A stretch of DNA of 44,234 nucleotides from Pseudomonadota bacterium (GCA_021783275.1 JAJXUA010000006.1:1-44234), one strand, 5' to 3'; numbered from the stretch's first letter, positions 32,672-41,915 are shown. Translations and numbers: made by a program. Notes: a model not told the origin generated them from the letters alone.

Positions 32672-33499
32672 GTGGCCACGGCGGCAGGCACCCTGCCCTG
32701 CCAGGTCAAGGGACGCCATCTGCAAGTGGTGTGTGGCGACCAGATCACCCTCGAACGCACCGGTGACAGCGGCGTGATCCAGTCGGTTCTGCCGCGCAGC
32801 AGCCTGTTTTATCGATCCGATGCCTACAAGACCAAGGCCATCGCCGCCAATATCACGCAGCTGGCCGTGGTGGTGGCGGCACGGCCGAGTTTTTCGATGG
32901 AACTGGTGCAGCGCTGCATCCTGGCCGCAGAAGACCAGGGCATTGCCAGTCTGGTCATCCTCAATAAAACCGATTTGCCGGAAACACCCGCCGCCCGCGA
33001 ACGCCTGACCCTGCTTACGCGTATCGGCTACCCGTCGATTGCCCTGTCGGCCCTGGCCGACCCTGCCCCGCTGCGCCCGGCGCTGACAGGACACACCACG
33101 CTGATGATCGGTCAGTCCGGCATGGGCAAATCGACACTGGTAAACGCGCTGTTTCCGGATGCCGACGTGTTGACCGCCGATTATTCCGAAGCACTCGACA
33201 GTGGCCGCCACACCACGACACACACCCGTCTGCACCGGCTCGACGCGAACTCTGCGCTGGTGGATTCGCCCGGCCTGCAGGAGTTTGCCCTGCAGCATCT
33301 GGATACCGATGCGCTGGCGCACGCTTTTGTCGAATTTCGCCCCTATCTGGGCACCTGCCGATTCCGTGACTGCCAGCATGAAAGCGAGCCAGGTTGCCGG
33401 TTGCACGAAGCAGTAGACGCAGGCGAACTGGATCCGGCGCGTCTCAGCCTGTTCCGGATGCTGCGCCGTACCCGGCAACACGCCGCACAGCGGCTATAA
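32672..33499 (+). CDS. rsgA: Ribosome small subunit-dependent GTPase A
   Basis: The protein has an OB-fold, a circularly permuted GTPase domain (G4 LNKTDLP, G1 IGQSGMGKST, G2-like TTTHTRLHRL, G3 DSPGLQEF) and a C-terminal zinc finger (CRFRDCQHESEPGC). It assists late 30S maturation. From the GTG at 32672 the product is 275 aa, but the OB-fold clearly begins upstream: the same frame reads LNTLTGEVIAAFSRRFI back to CTG at 32621, with no ATG, GTG or TTG. The real start may be that CTG or the ATT at 32618, coupled to the CZB gene stop. The GTG is given as the conservative boundary. Confidence 0.9.
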   Translation: MATAAGTLPCQVKGRHLQVVCGDQITLERTGDSGVIQSVLPRSSLFYRSDAYKTKAIAANITQLAVVVAARPSFSMELVQRCILAAEDQGIASLVILNKTDLPETPAARERLTLLTRIGYPSIALSALADPAPLRPALTGHTTLMIGQSGMGKSTLVNALFPDADVLTADYSEALDSGRHTTTHTRLHRLDANSALVDSPGLQEFALQHLDTDALAHAFVEFRPYLGTCRFRDCQHESEPGCRLHEAVDAGELDPARLSLFRMLRRTRQHAAQRL

Positions 33500-33549
33500 A
33501 TCAAGCCGGATTCGTCAACTCCGGTCTGACCGGAATACAGGAGGCTGCG

Positions 33550-34095
33550 ATGAAAACACGGACGTGGAAAAGAGTGACCGGCTGGTTGGACAGACTCATT
33601 TGGCTGGGCGCAATCGTCGGGCTGGGACTGGCCACTCCGGCACAGGCAGCCGGCACCTGGACGCAAACCCCCTACGCGCCGGCCCGCGTACTGTTCGATT
33701 TTTATCTGGACCATCCGCACAAAATCGGCAGTGCGCTCTATTGGCTGCGTTCGCTGGCCAATACGCTCCAGGCGTCGCCCTACGACCAGTCGCCGGAAGA
33801 CATGAAAATCGTGGTCGTGATTCACGGTCTGGAGATTGTGACGGTGGCCAAAAAGAACGAAGCGACCTATCAGGAAGCAGTGGATCGGATGCGCTATTAC
33901 GCCGATCTTGGGGTGACGTTCAAGGTATGCGGCCAGGCCGCCGAGGACTATGGCTATGCGGTGAAAGACTTTCAGGATTTCATCGAAGTCGTGCCCAACG
34001 CCATCACCGAACTGGCGCACTGGCAGCAACAGGGCTACGCGCTGATCACACCGAACATCATGGACAAGACGCTCGATATCGAATCAATCCGCTGA
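33550..34095 (+). CDS. Exported DsrE-family protein
   Basis: The 181-aa protein has a signal peptide (MKTRTWKRVTGWLDRLIWLGAIVGLGLATPAQA|AGTW) followed by a DsrE/F-like domain: RVLFDFYLDHPHKIGSALYWL, MKIVVVIHGLEIVTVAKK, RMRYYADLGVTFKVCGQAAEDYGY and IEVVPNAITELAHWQQQGYALITP. The single Cys in FKVCGQA sits where sulfur-carrying Cys occurs in DsrE relatives. Periplasmic members are common in sulfur-oxidising bacteria, but the function of this branch is not established. The start at 33550 has an AGGAGG site and excludes the overlap with rsgA. It is a single gene before an inverted-repeat element. Confidence 0.82.
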   Translation: MKTRTWKRVTGWLDRLIWLGAIVGLGLATPAQAAGTWTQTPYAPARVLFDFYLDHPHKIGSALYWLRSLANTLQASPYDQSPEDMKIVVVIHGLEIVTVAKKNEATYQEAVDRMRYYADLGVTFKVCGQAAEDYGYAVKDFQDFIEVVPNAITELAHWQQQGYALITPNIMDKTLDIESIR

Positions 34096-34116
34096 GGGGT
34101 TCCGAAAACACCCTTA

Positions 34117-34245
34117 CACCACAGAGGCACAGAGAAAAACCTGAGATTCTGAAGTTCCGGATGTCGCTACGAACGGTCTGGCCTGCTTCTGAAACAGGGC
34201 GACCATCCCCTGTGGTTTTCTCCGTGTCTCTGTGCCTCTGTGGTG
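34117..34245. repeat. Inverted repeat pair CACCACAGAGGCACAGAG flanking 93 bp
   Basis: The left arm (34117-34134) and right arm (34228-34245) are an 18-bp perfect inverted repeat. Beyond it both arms continue with A-rich tails, the right arm having an additional ACACGGAG unit that the left has lost. The sequence resembles dispersed ACCACAGAG-GCACAGAG repeats that I recall from many proteobacterial genomes. It lies between convergent genes. It may be a small non-autonomous mobile unit or a REP-like terminator structure. Confidence 0.65.
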
Positions 34246-34252
34246 AGCGGTT

Positions 34253-34693
34253 TTAGTTCGTTTCCGGCCAGTGCTTGATATAGCGCTTCAACAGACTGTT
34301 TTCGAACTTCGCTTCCTTGAGGCTGGCGCGTGCCACGTCGTGGAAGGAGATGATCCCTAAAAGCTTGCTGCCGTCGAGGATGGGCAAATGACCGATGTGC
34401 GACTTGGTCATCACGTCGCGCGCATAGTCGAGCGAGTCATCGCCGCTCGCCACCACCGGTTCGGTGACCATGATGGTGCTGATGTCGGCGTCCTTCAGGT
34501 CGCAGCCCTGCTTGACCATGCCGTGCACCACGTCACGCTCGGTCAGGAGTCCAACCATTTCGCCGTCTTTCATCACCACCAGCGAACCGATGCCCAGCTC
34601 GACCATTTTCGCGACCCCGACCGCGACCGAATCATTCGGCGCAATGGAGTAGATGGTGTCGGTTTTCTGGGTGAGGATGTCGCGTATCTGCAT
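34253..34693 (-). CDS. CBS-domain pair protein
   Basis: The 146-aa protein consists of two CBS domains: IYSIAPNDSVAVGVAKMVELGIGSLVVMKDGEMVGLLTERDV and VASGDDSLDYARDVMTKSHIGHLPILDGSKLLGIISFHDVARASL. Such modules bind adenine nucleotides and act as energy sensors or partners of other proteins. There is no catalytic domain. Its target cannot be deduced; it is transcribed alone. Confidence 0.88.
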   Translation of the reverse strand: MQIRDILTQKTDTIYSIAPNDSVAVGVAKMVELGIGSLVVMKDGEMVGLLTERDVVHGMVKQGCDLKDADISTIMVTEPVVASGDDSLDYARDVMTKSHIGHLPILDGSKLLGIISFHDVARASLKEAKFENSLLKRYIKHWPETN

Positions 34694-34753
34694 GGCAATC
34701 TCCGGGTGTAACAGTCAATACGGGATGATAAACGGATTGGCGGGCCCGGTGGG

Positions 34754-35299
34754 CTAGGGCCGCATCAAGGGCGCTTCGACCTGCCTGCGCGTGTCCTCGC
34801 CCAGCAGGGTCTCGATCAGCGCCAAGGCAAAGTCCATTGCCGTGCCCGGCCCGCGCGAGGTCAGCACCGTGCCGTCGCGCACCACGCTGTCGGTACTCAG
34901 CCGGATGTCCGGCTGGCCATCCAGCGCACCGGGGTAACTGGTCGCCGCTTTGCCTTTAAGCAGCCCCGCTTCCGACAGCACCATGGGCGCGGCGCAAATC
35001 GCCGCCGTGTATTTTCCGTCCGCCGCCATGCGCTTCAGCACATCCAGAATGCGCGGATCGGCCTTAAGATGCGCCGCCCCCGGCATGCCGCCCGGCAGCA
35101 CCACCATGGCGTAGTCCTGCGCCAGTGCGGCGTCGAGCGTCATATCCGGCACCAGCACCACGCCACGGCTGCACCGGACAGGCCCGGGCTGCAAACCCGC
35201 GCAGACCACCTCGATGCCGGCGCGGCGCAGCAGGTCGATCACGGTCACGGCTTCGAGCTCTTCACAGCCGTCTGCCAGCGGTACCAGCACCCTCACCAT
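34754..35299 (-). CDS. DJ-1/PfpI (YajL-like) family protein
   Basis: The 181-aa protein has the DJ-1 layout: VLVPLADGCEELEAVTVIDLLRRAG, the nucleophile Cys in YTAAICAAPMVL, YPGALDGQPDIRLSTDSVVRDG and SRGPGTAMDFALALIE. The conserved Glu (in CEELEA) and Cys are present. These proteins are linked to protein or nucleic-acid deglycation and oxidative-stress resistance. The start at 35299 replaces a track start that overlaps yajQ. It is 8 bp downstream of yajQ, an apparent operon with yajQ and the Ntn hydrolase. Confidence 0.9.
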   Translation of the reverse strand: MVRVLVPLADGCEELEAVTVIDLLRRAGIEVVCAGLQPGPVRCSRGVVLVPDMTLDAALAQDYAMVVLPGGMPGAAHLKADPRILDVLKRMAADGKYTAAICAAPMVLSEAGLLKGKAATSYPGALDGQPDIRLSTDSVVRDGTVLTSRGPGTAMDFALALIETLLGEDTRRQVEAPLMRP

Positions 35300-35307
35300 G
35301 GCTCCCG

Positions 35308-35793
35308 TCAGTCGCGGAAGTTCTGGTACTGCAGGGGAAAGTCGCTGATCTCTTTGCGCACCAGCGCGATCGTGTCCTGCAACAGGTCGCGCTTGGCTCC
35401 GGACACCCGCACGGTATCGCCCTGAATGCTGGCCTGCACTTTCAGCTTGCTGTCCTTGATGATGCGCACGATTTTCTTGGCCAGCTCGATCTCGACACCG
35501 GTCTTCACCGTGACGCTGCGCTTGACCTTGTTGCCCGAGACTTTTTCGACGTCGCTTTTGTCCAGGCATTTCACATCGACACTGCGCTTGGCAAGCTTCT
35601 GCGCGAGGATGTCGTAAACCTGATCGAGCTGGAAATCGGTATCGGCAAACAGCGTCAGCACATAGTCCGCCTGCTCGACCCGCGCATCGCTGCCCTTGAA
35701 ATCAAAACGCGTCGAGACTTCCTTGTTGACCTGATCGACCGCGTTGCGCACTTCCTGCTTGTCCACCTCGGACACGATATCAAAGCTGGGCAT
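35308..35793 (-). CDS. YajQ family nucleotide-binding protein
   Basis: The 161-aa protein covers the entire YajQ family: [76 protein letters not shown]. Members have two RNA-recognition-like folds; homologues have been reported to bind c-di-GMP or nucleic acids. It sits between the Ntn hydrolase (3-bp gap) and the DJ-1 gene. Confidence 0.93.
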   Translation of the reverse strand: MPSFDIVSEVDKQEVRNAVDQVNKEVSTRFDFKGSDARVEQADYVLTLFADTDFQLDQVYDILAQKLAKRSVDVKCLDKSDVEKVSGNKVKRSVTVKTGVEIELAKKIVRIIKDSKLKVQASIQGDTVRVSGAKRDLLQDTIALVRKEISDFPLQYQNFRD

Positions 35794-35796
35794 GAT

Positions 35797-36372
35797 TCAC
35801 GCCTCCAGATTCAGCACAAAAGACTGCACCGGCGGGCCGGATTCGTCGTGGAATTCGGTCGCTGCCAGCACGCCCAGGCGGGCAATATTCTCCGCATCGA
35901 GCGTCGGTGAACGATACGCCACAAACATCGCCCCCAGCGCATAGGGACTGCCGCTGCCGTAGGCATAAAATTTCGAGAATTCCTGCACCGTGCGGTGCGC
36001 CGATACGCCGAAAATGCCGTGCCGGTTGGCAATCAGCACATCCATGCGACTCGATTCGAGCTCGTCTTCCTTGTCTTCTTCAGCCTGCAGAAAATAGTGC
36101 TCCTTCATCGCCCCGTGCAGGCCGTTCCAGGTGCGGAAAATTTCTGCGGGCGACGCCAGCGTGGGCGTTTCCTCCAGACTGGAAAAATAGTCACCCAGAA
36201 TCAGATGCGCCGTTGCCGATCCCGTGATCCCCAGCCAGCTCTCGCCCACGCGGATGATTTTCTGGTGGTTGACAACGTAATCCGCCGATTCCTTGCCGCC
36301 GCCCCACTTGGTCAGCGTATCCGCAGCAATCGCGATCTGGCCATTCTTTTTGACAACGGTTACGGTGGACAT
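35797..36372 (-). CDS. Proteasome-like Ntn hydrolase (BPH / HslV-related)
   Basis: The 191-aa protein aligns with HslV at its N-terminus: MSTVTVVKKNGQIAIAADTLTKWG against TTIVSVRRNGHVVIAGD. NHQKIIRV gives the Lys33 equivalent and WLGITGSATAH the Gly47 strand. It fits the betaproteobacteria proteasome homologue (BPH), sometimes misannotated as an MFS transporter although it has no membrane helix. After Met removal the first residue is Ser, where HslV has the Thr nucleophile. It would form a self-compartmentalising peptidase ring; no ATPase partner is next to it. The assignment to BPH is by recalled sequence similarity. Confidence 0.78.
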   Translation of the reverse strand: MSTVTVVKKNGQIAIAADTLTKWGGGKESADYVVNHQKIIRVGESWLGITGSATAHLILGDYFSSLEETPTLASPAEIFRTWNGLHGAMKEHYFLQAEEDKEDELESSRMDVLIANRHGIFGVSAHRTVQEFSKFYAYGSGSPYALGAMFVAYRSPTLDAENIARLGVLAATEFHDESGPPVQSFVLNLEA

Positions 36373-36380
36373 GGCAGCGC

Positions 36381-36692
36381 TCAGCCGAAATGACAGACGT
36401 AATGATACGGCTCGCCGCTCACTTCGATGTCGAAGCTGGAATTGCCGGGAATTTCGAAGGACTCGCCCTCTTTACTCGTCTGCCAGTCCGCGCCGGCGAG
36501 CTTGTAGCGGCACGCACCCGCTACACACTCCATGATTTCCGGCGCGCCTGTGTTGAAGGTCAGCGTGGCCGGCAGAATCACCCCGACCGATTTTTTCGTG
36601 CCATTCGGCAGCCGGATCGTGTGCGAGACGCACTTGCCGTCGAAGTAGACGTTGGCTTTGGCGACGACGGAGACGTTGTTGAATTGGCTCAT
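36381..36692 (-). CDS. ppnP: Pyrimidine/purine nucleoside phosphorylase (DUF1255, PpnP)
   Basis: The 103-aa protein is a small cupin: [47 protein letters not shown] and [25 protein letters not shown]. These are the features of PpnP, which splits nucleosides with phosphate to base and ribose-1-phosphate. The start at 36692 (MSQFNNVSV) replaces a longer one overlapping argG. It lies 13 bp after the argG stop on the same strand. Confidence 0.92.
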   Translation of the reverse strand: MSQFNNVSVVAKANVYFDGKCVSHTIRLPNGTKKSVGVILPATLTFNTGAPEIMECVAGACRYKLAGADWQTSKEGESFEIPGNSSFDIEVSGEPYHYVCHFG

Positions 36693-36705
36693 GGTTTTAA
36701 GGATC

Positions 36706-37929
<1,224 letters not shown>

Positions 37930-37945
37930 GGGGTGATCCTGGTTT

Positions 37946-38185
37946 TCAATGCGTGGAGCCGGACTGGCTCTTGTCGATGACTTCGACCATGCCGGGGAAG
38001 CCGCCGATTTTCAGGATGTCGAGATTGGCGGCTAGGCTGGCTTTTTCGATTTCGATGCCGACGACGCGACCGTCCGCCGAGAGGTTGAGCACGATGCCTT
38101 CGTGCGCTTCCCAGGCGTGGTCGGGGTTTTCGGCGCTGATTTCGATGTACAAGGAATCCATGTCCTTGAGGTAGGCGATGTTCAT
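37946..38185 (-). CDS. DUF2283 domain small protein
   Basis: The 79-aa protein begins [17 protein letters not shown] and holds [24 protein letters not shown], the core of DUF2283, a family of unknown function often found beside toxin-antitoxin or defence genes. Here it is inserted between arginine biosynthesis genes. The track start is a TTG upstream; the ATG at 38185 is preferred although its ribosome binding site is weak. No partner gene is recognisable next to it. Confidence 0.75.
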   Translation of the reverse strand: MNIAYLKDMDSLYIEISAENPDHAWEAHEGIVLNLSADGRVVGIEIEKASLAANLDILKIGGFPGMVEVIDKSQSGSTH

Positions 38186-38248
38186 TTTTGGGCGTGAGGG
38201 GTCAAAAACGGCGGGCAAATGACAATTTGTGGCGTCTCTAGAAAACCA

Positions 38249-38518
38249 TTAACCATTTAGTATGATCGAGACTGCAATGAGGCTGCCGACAAATGCCCCT
38301 ATCGCTGCACCCACTGCAACAGCTTGAAGTACAGGTTTTTTAAATGACAGCAACAAGCCGCCGCCACTTAGCAGGAGAAAAGACAAAACAAGCGCCAGAA
38401 GAAAGTCTCTCTGCCAAAGCCATGAAAAAAGAGCACCCCCAAGCAAAGTGGAAACAGCCAGAAGCAGGATCACTTTCCGTAACTGGCTTTCGGCAAGGTT
38501 AGTGCGCAGGACGCTCAT
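38249..38518 (-). CDS. Small integral membrane protein of unknown function
   Basis: The 89-aa product from ATG 38518 has three hydrophobic stretches (KVILLLAVSTLLGGALFSWL, FLLALVLSFLLLSGGGLLL and VAVGAAIGAFVGSLIAVSI). It starts 2 bp past the argF stop and so is likely co-transcribed with argD-argF. I recognise no family. The local base composition near its end is less GC-rich than neighbouring arg genes, which may indicate separate origin. Confidence 0.6.
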   Translation of the reverse strand: MSVLRTNLAESQLRKVILLLAVSTLLGGALFSWLWQRDFLLALVLSFLLLSGGGLLLSFKKPVLQAVAVGAAIGAFVGSLIAVSIILNG

Positions 38519-38520
38519 GC

Positions 38521-39438
38521 TCAACCCTGCACCTTGCCGAGCAGCAAAAATTCCATCAGCGCTTTTTGCACGTGCAGGCGGTTTTCGGCTTCGTCCCACA
38601 CGACCGACTGCGGGCCGTCCATGACCTCGGCCGAGACTTCTTCACCACGATGCGCGGGCAGGCAGTGCATGAAGAGCGCGTCGGGTTTGGCAACTTTCAT
38701 CATGTCGGCGTCGACCTGCCAGTCGGCGAAGTCTTTTTGCCGCTCGGCGTTTTCGGCTTCCCAGCCCATGCTGGTCCACACGTCGGTGGTAACGAGGTCG
38801 GCGTCGCGGCAGGCATCCATCGGGTCGGCGAAGCTCTCGAAATGGTCGTTGCCGTACAAACCCGCGCGCTCGGGTTCGACCTCGTAACCGGGCGGGGTCG
38901 AAACATGGACGTTGAAATCGAGCACCTCGGCGGCTTGCAGCCAGGTGTTGCACATGTTGTTCGAGTCGCCGACCCACGCGACGGTTTTACCTTGAATACT
39001 GCCGCGATGCTCGATGAAGGTGAAGATGTCGGCGAGGATCTGGCAGGGGTGGTATTCGTTGGTCAGCCCGTTGATGACGGGCACGCGCGAGTGCGCGGCG
39101 AAGCGCTCGATGATGTCCTGCTCGAAGGTGCGGATCATCACGATGTCGACCATGCGCGAGATGACTTCGCCCGCGTCTTCGACCGGCTCACCGCGCCCGA
39201 GCTGGGTGTCGCGCGTGTTGAGATAAATCGCGCTGCCGCCCAACTGGTGCATCCCGGCTTCAAAGCTCAAGCGCGTACGCGTCGAGCTTTTCTCGAAGAT
39301 CATCGCCAGCGTCCGGTCGACCAGCGGGTGATACGGCTGGTAACGCTTGAAGCGCGACTTGATCAACCGCGCGCGCTCGAACAGGTAATTCAGTTCCTCA
39401 CGTGACAGATCCTTGAATTGCAGGAAATGTCTCAACAT
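38521..39438 (-). CDS. argF: Ornithine carbamoyltransferase
   Basis: The 305-aa enzyme has the carbamoyl-phosphate motif KSSTRTRLSFE, NEYHPCQILAD and the ornithine-binding HCLPAHRGEEV. It makes citrulline from ornithine and carbamoyl phosphate. Start and argD stop overlap as TGATG (39436-39440), so the ATG at 39438 is chosen over the GTG one codon earlier in the track. Confidence 0.96.
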   Translation of the reverse strand: MLRHFLQFKDLSREELNYLFERARLIKSRFKRYQPYHPLVDRTLAMIFEKSSTRTRLSFEAGMHQLGGSAIYLNTRDTQLGRGEPVEDAGEVISRMVDIVMIRTFEQDIIERFAAHSRVPVINGLTNEYHPCQILADIFTFIEHRGSIQGKTVAWVGDSNNMCNTWLQAAEVLDFNVHVSTPPGYEVEPERAGLYGNDHFESFADPMDACRDADLVTTDVWTSMGWEAENAERQKDFADWQVDADMMKVAKPDALFMHCLPAHRGEEVSAEVMDGPQSVVWDEAENRLHVQKALMEFLLLGKVQG

Positions 39439-40619
39439 CACGCCGCCTGCTGCAAATAATGTTTGACGATGCCAGCCACGGCGGCAACCAGTGCGCTGGA
39501 TTCGGCGGCGCCATATACCAGCGGGGGAACCAGACGGATCACCCGGTCGGCGGTGACATTGATCAGGACACCCGCATCGCGCGCGACCCCGACCAGTTCG
39601 CCACAGGCACGATCGAGTTCGATGCCGATCATCATGCCTTCGCCACGAATATCGATCACGCCATACACGCCGGCCAGTGCTTCGCGCAGGCCCTGCCGGA
39701 TGGCTTCGCCCTGTGTACGCGCATTGTCCAGCAAGCCTTCCGATTCAATCGCGTCCAGCGTAGCCAACGCCGCTGCGCAGGCCAACGGATTGCCGCCAAA
39801 AGTCGAGCCATGATTGCCCGGCTTGAAGACATCTGCCGCCACGCCGCGCGCGAGGCAGGCTCCAATCGGCATACCCGACCCCAGGCCCTTGGCGAGTGCC
39901 ATCACATCGGGCAGCACCCCCGAATGCTGGAAACCGAACCAGGTACCGGTACGGCCGATGCCGGTCTGCACTTCGTCCAGCATCAGCAGCCAGCCCTGTG
40001 CGTCACAAATCTGGCGCAATCCGGCCAGGTAATCCGGTGCCAGCAGATTGATGCCGCCTTCGCCCTGCACCACTTCCACCAGCACCGCGACCACATTCTT
40101 GTTGTGCTCAGCGACCTGGCGCACGGCTTCGATATCGTTGTAGGGCACACGGGCAAAGCCGGTGAGCAGCGGCTCAAAGCCCGCCTGGATTTTGCGCGAA
40201 CCCGTAGCGGTGAGCGTGGCCATGGTGCGGCCATGAAAGGCCTTTTCCATGACGATAATGGTTGGCAGTTCGATCCCTTTGCCATGCCCGTACAGACGGG
40301 CCAGCTTGATCGCTGCCTCATTGGCTTCGCAGCCGGAATTGCAGAAAAAGACCTTGTCCATGCCCGACAGCGCACAGAGCCTGTCTGCCAGTTCTTCCTG
40401 ACGCGGGATGCGGTAAAGATTGGAGGTGTGGATCAGCGTCGCCGCCTGATCGGCGATGGCTTTTGCCAGCCCGGGGTGGGCGTGACCCAGACCATTCACC
40501 GCCACACCGGCCACCGCGTCAAGATAACGCTTGCCGGTTTCGTCCCACAGATACGCGCCTTCGCCACGCACAAAGGCCAGCGGCTGGCGGGCGTAGGTGT
40601 TCATTAAATGTGTCGTCAT
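39438..40619 (-). CDS. argD: Acetylornithine aminotransferase
   Basis: The 393-aa PLP enzyme has FFCNSGCEANEAAIKLAR, LMLDEVQTGIGRTG (PLP-binding Asp), ALAKGLGSGMPIGACLA (Schiff-base Lys) and NHGSTFGGNPLACAAA. It transfers the amino group to N-acetylglutamate semialdehyde in arginine synthesis, and may serve in lysine synthesis too. The start at 40619 has an AGGA site; a second ATG five codons on is possible. It is translationally coupled with argF. Confidence 0.94.
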   Translation of the reverse strand: MTTHLMNTYARQPLAFVRGEGAYLWDETGKRYLDAVAGVAVNGLGHAHPGLAKAIADQAATLIHTSNLYRIPRQEELADRLCALSGMDKVFFCNSGCEANEAAIKLARLYGHGKGIELPTIIVMEKAFHGRTMATLTATGSRKIQAGFEPLLTGFARVPYNDIEAVRQVAEHNKNVVAVLVEVVQGEGGINLLAPDYLAGLRQICDAQGWLLMLDEVQTGIGRTGTWFGFQHSGVLPDVMALAKGLGSGMPIGACLARGVAADVFKPGNHGSTFGGNPLACAAALATLDAIESEGLLDNARTQGEAIRQGLREALAGVYGVIDIRGEGMMIGIELDRACGELVGVARDAGVLINVTADRVIRLVPPLVYGAAESSALVAAVAGIVKHYLQQAA

Positions 40620-40734
40620 GGCAGTTCCTGTGAAGCTGTCTCCGGTAGTCACTGTTTTTCTGTAAAGCCCGTACGTTGAAAAGCCACAATAGAAAACGGC
40701 GGCCAGAGCCACCGTTCTTGTTGCAGCACTTTGA

Positions 40735-41235
40735 TTATAGGCCGAAAAGTGCCCGGTGCGACCAGCCGCCCGCCATGAAAAAAAGCATCGGGATCGACAG
40801 CATGGTGTTGGTGCGCGACGCCAGGAACGCGACCCGGCGGGCCCGGTTCTTGTCGTCGTCGGACACGGGCACGAGGCCCAGTATCTTCTTCTGGTTCGGC
40901 CAGATCAGCACCCACACGTTAAACAGCATGATGGTACCGAGCCAGGCACCGATACCGATGGCGCCCATGCCGTTGCGCAGCAGGAAGGCATCGACAAAGT
41001 AAGGCCCGAGTAACGCGGCACCCGCGAGCCAGGTCACCACCGCAGCCCAGCGAAAAAACAGCAGGGCGCGCGGCGCAACATGCTTGGTAATGCCCGCCGC
41101 CGTGCCGTCTGCACCCGCGTTCTTGAGCGCGGCCACCTGTACGAAATTGAAGTAATACAGCAGACCGATCCACATCACCCCTGCCATGAAATGAATCCAG
41201 CGCGCCAGCGCGGCGACAATATCAACGTTTTCCAT
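40735..41235 (-). CDS. Urate-oxidase-N / PuuD-like membrane protein without cytochrome domain
   Basis: The 166-aa protein has four transmembrane helices and begins WIHFMAGVMWIGLLYYFNFVQVAAL, matching the membrane part of PuuD-type urate hydroxylases (Urate_ox_N family). Helix His residues (WIHFMAG, ITKHVAPRAL) could bind heme. PuuD proteins carry a C-terminal cytochrome c domain; here it is missing, as in many short betaproteobacterial homologues, so urate oxidation is doubtful. It may be a b-type heme membrane protein linked to respiration. A 31-aa membrane ORF lies immediately upstream. Confidence 0.75.
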   Translation of the reverse strand: MENVDIVAALARWIHFMAGVMWIGLLYYFNFVQVAALKNAGADGTAAGITKHVAPRALLFFRWAAVVTWLAGAALLGPYFVDAFLLRNGMGAIGIGAWLGTIMLFNVWVLIWPNQKKILGLVPVSDDDKNRARRVAFLASRTNTMLSIPMLFFMAGGWSHRALFGL

Positions 41236-41246
41236 GATTCAGCCTT

Positions 41247-41342
41247 TCAGGCGAGAAAGTTTCGGGCGAACACATAGAGCACTGCGGTCAGCACAACGCC
41301 CGCGATAACCGTGCCCCACAGCGAATCCAGGGGATTTTTCAT
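41247..41342 (-). CDS. 31-aa single-helix membrane protein (too short for the ORF track)
   Basis: The minus strand has an AAGGAG site 8 bp before an ATG at 41342 that opens a 31-codon ORF: MKNPLDSLWGTVIAGVVLTAVLYVFARNFLA. It has one clear transmembrane helix and a charged end. The stop is 11 bp before the start of the PuuD-like gene, so the two are probably co-transcribed. The strong ribosome binding site, helix and spacing speak for a real gene, perhaps a small subunit of the same membrane complex. No homologue is recognised. Confidence 0.65.
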   Translation of the reverse strand: MKNPLDSLWGTVIAGVVLTAVLYVFARNFLA

Positions 41343-41497
41343 GCGTGGTTCTCCTTGTTGATGGTTGACAGCGGTCTGGACCGGCGAAATGACCGGCGCT
41401 CAGTATCTGCAAAATGTCAGCTGCCTGCAAGCAGGCGGCAGGCAGCGCACCGACGGCTGCATGTTAAAATCCGGCATCTCATCAAGATTTTCTGTCC

Positions 41498-41776
41498 ATG
41501 GACGCTGCCGCCGACGCCCCTTTCATCATTCGTGGCATCACGCTACAGGGTGCGCGTTTTCGTCCTGGCGACTGGGCCGACCGGCTGGCCGGTGCCTTCT
41601 GCGTCATCGACCCCAACAACCGCACGCACTATTCCCCGTATGTCCAGCCGACAGCGCTGGACGGCATACCCTGTGTGGTGATCGATAAAAAACTCAAAAC
41701 CAGTGATCTCGCGGCCTACCGGTTTCTCGAAGCATTTGCCCGCAGCAACGAGTTGCAGACCGAAAACGCCGGCTGA
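41498..41776 (+). CDS. DUF3579 family protein
   Basis: The 92-aa protein reads FIIRGITLQGARFRPGDWADRLAGAFCVIDPNNRTHYSPYVQPTALDGIPCVVIDKKL, matching the DUF3579 family of betaproteobacteria, for which no function is established. It has no signal peptide or membrane helix. It is convergent with rpsT, sharing the terminator region. Confidence 0.85.
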   Translation: MDAAADAPFIIRGITLQGARFRPGDWADRLAGAFCVIDPNNRTHYSPYVQPTALDGIPCVVIDKKLKTSDLAAYRFLEAFARSNELQTENAG

Positions 41777-41865
41777 ACCCGGCCTGGGATCCCGCTGGCC
41801 TCACGCTGGTTTCGCAAGCCGTATCCATCGCCCCCCACCGGATACGCCATAAAAAAACGCCGCTG

Positions 41866-41896
41866 CCAAAAAAAACGCCGCATTAGCGGCGTTTTT
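41866..41896 (-). terminator. Terminator between rpsT and the DUF3579 gene
   Basis: AACGCCGC and GCGGCGTT pair around ATTA, with a T8 run on the minus strand and T5 on the plus strand, so it can stop transcription from both sides. A second ACGCCGC-like arm just upstream (near 41857) may allow an alternative fold. Confidence 0.85.
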
Positions 41897-41915
41897 CAGG
41901 CGCACCGGAAACCGG

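Noticed and set aside
39459-40607. 382-aa plus-strand ORF opposite argD
   Set aside because: The opposite strand encodes a full acetylornithine aminotransferase with all PLP motifs; the plus ORF is a GC-driven shadow.
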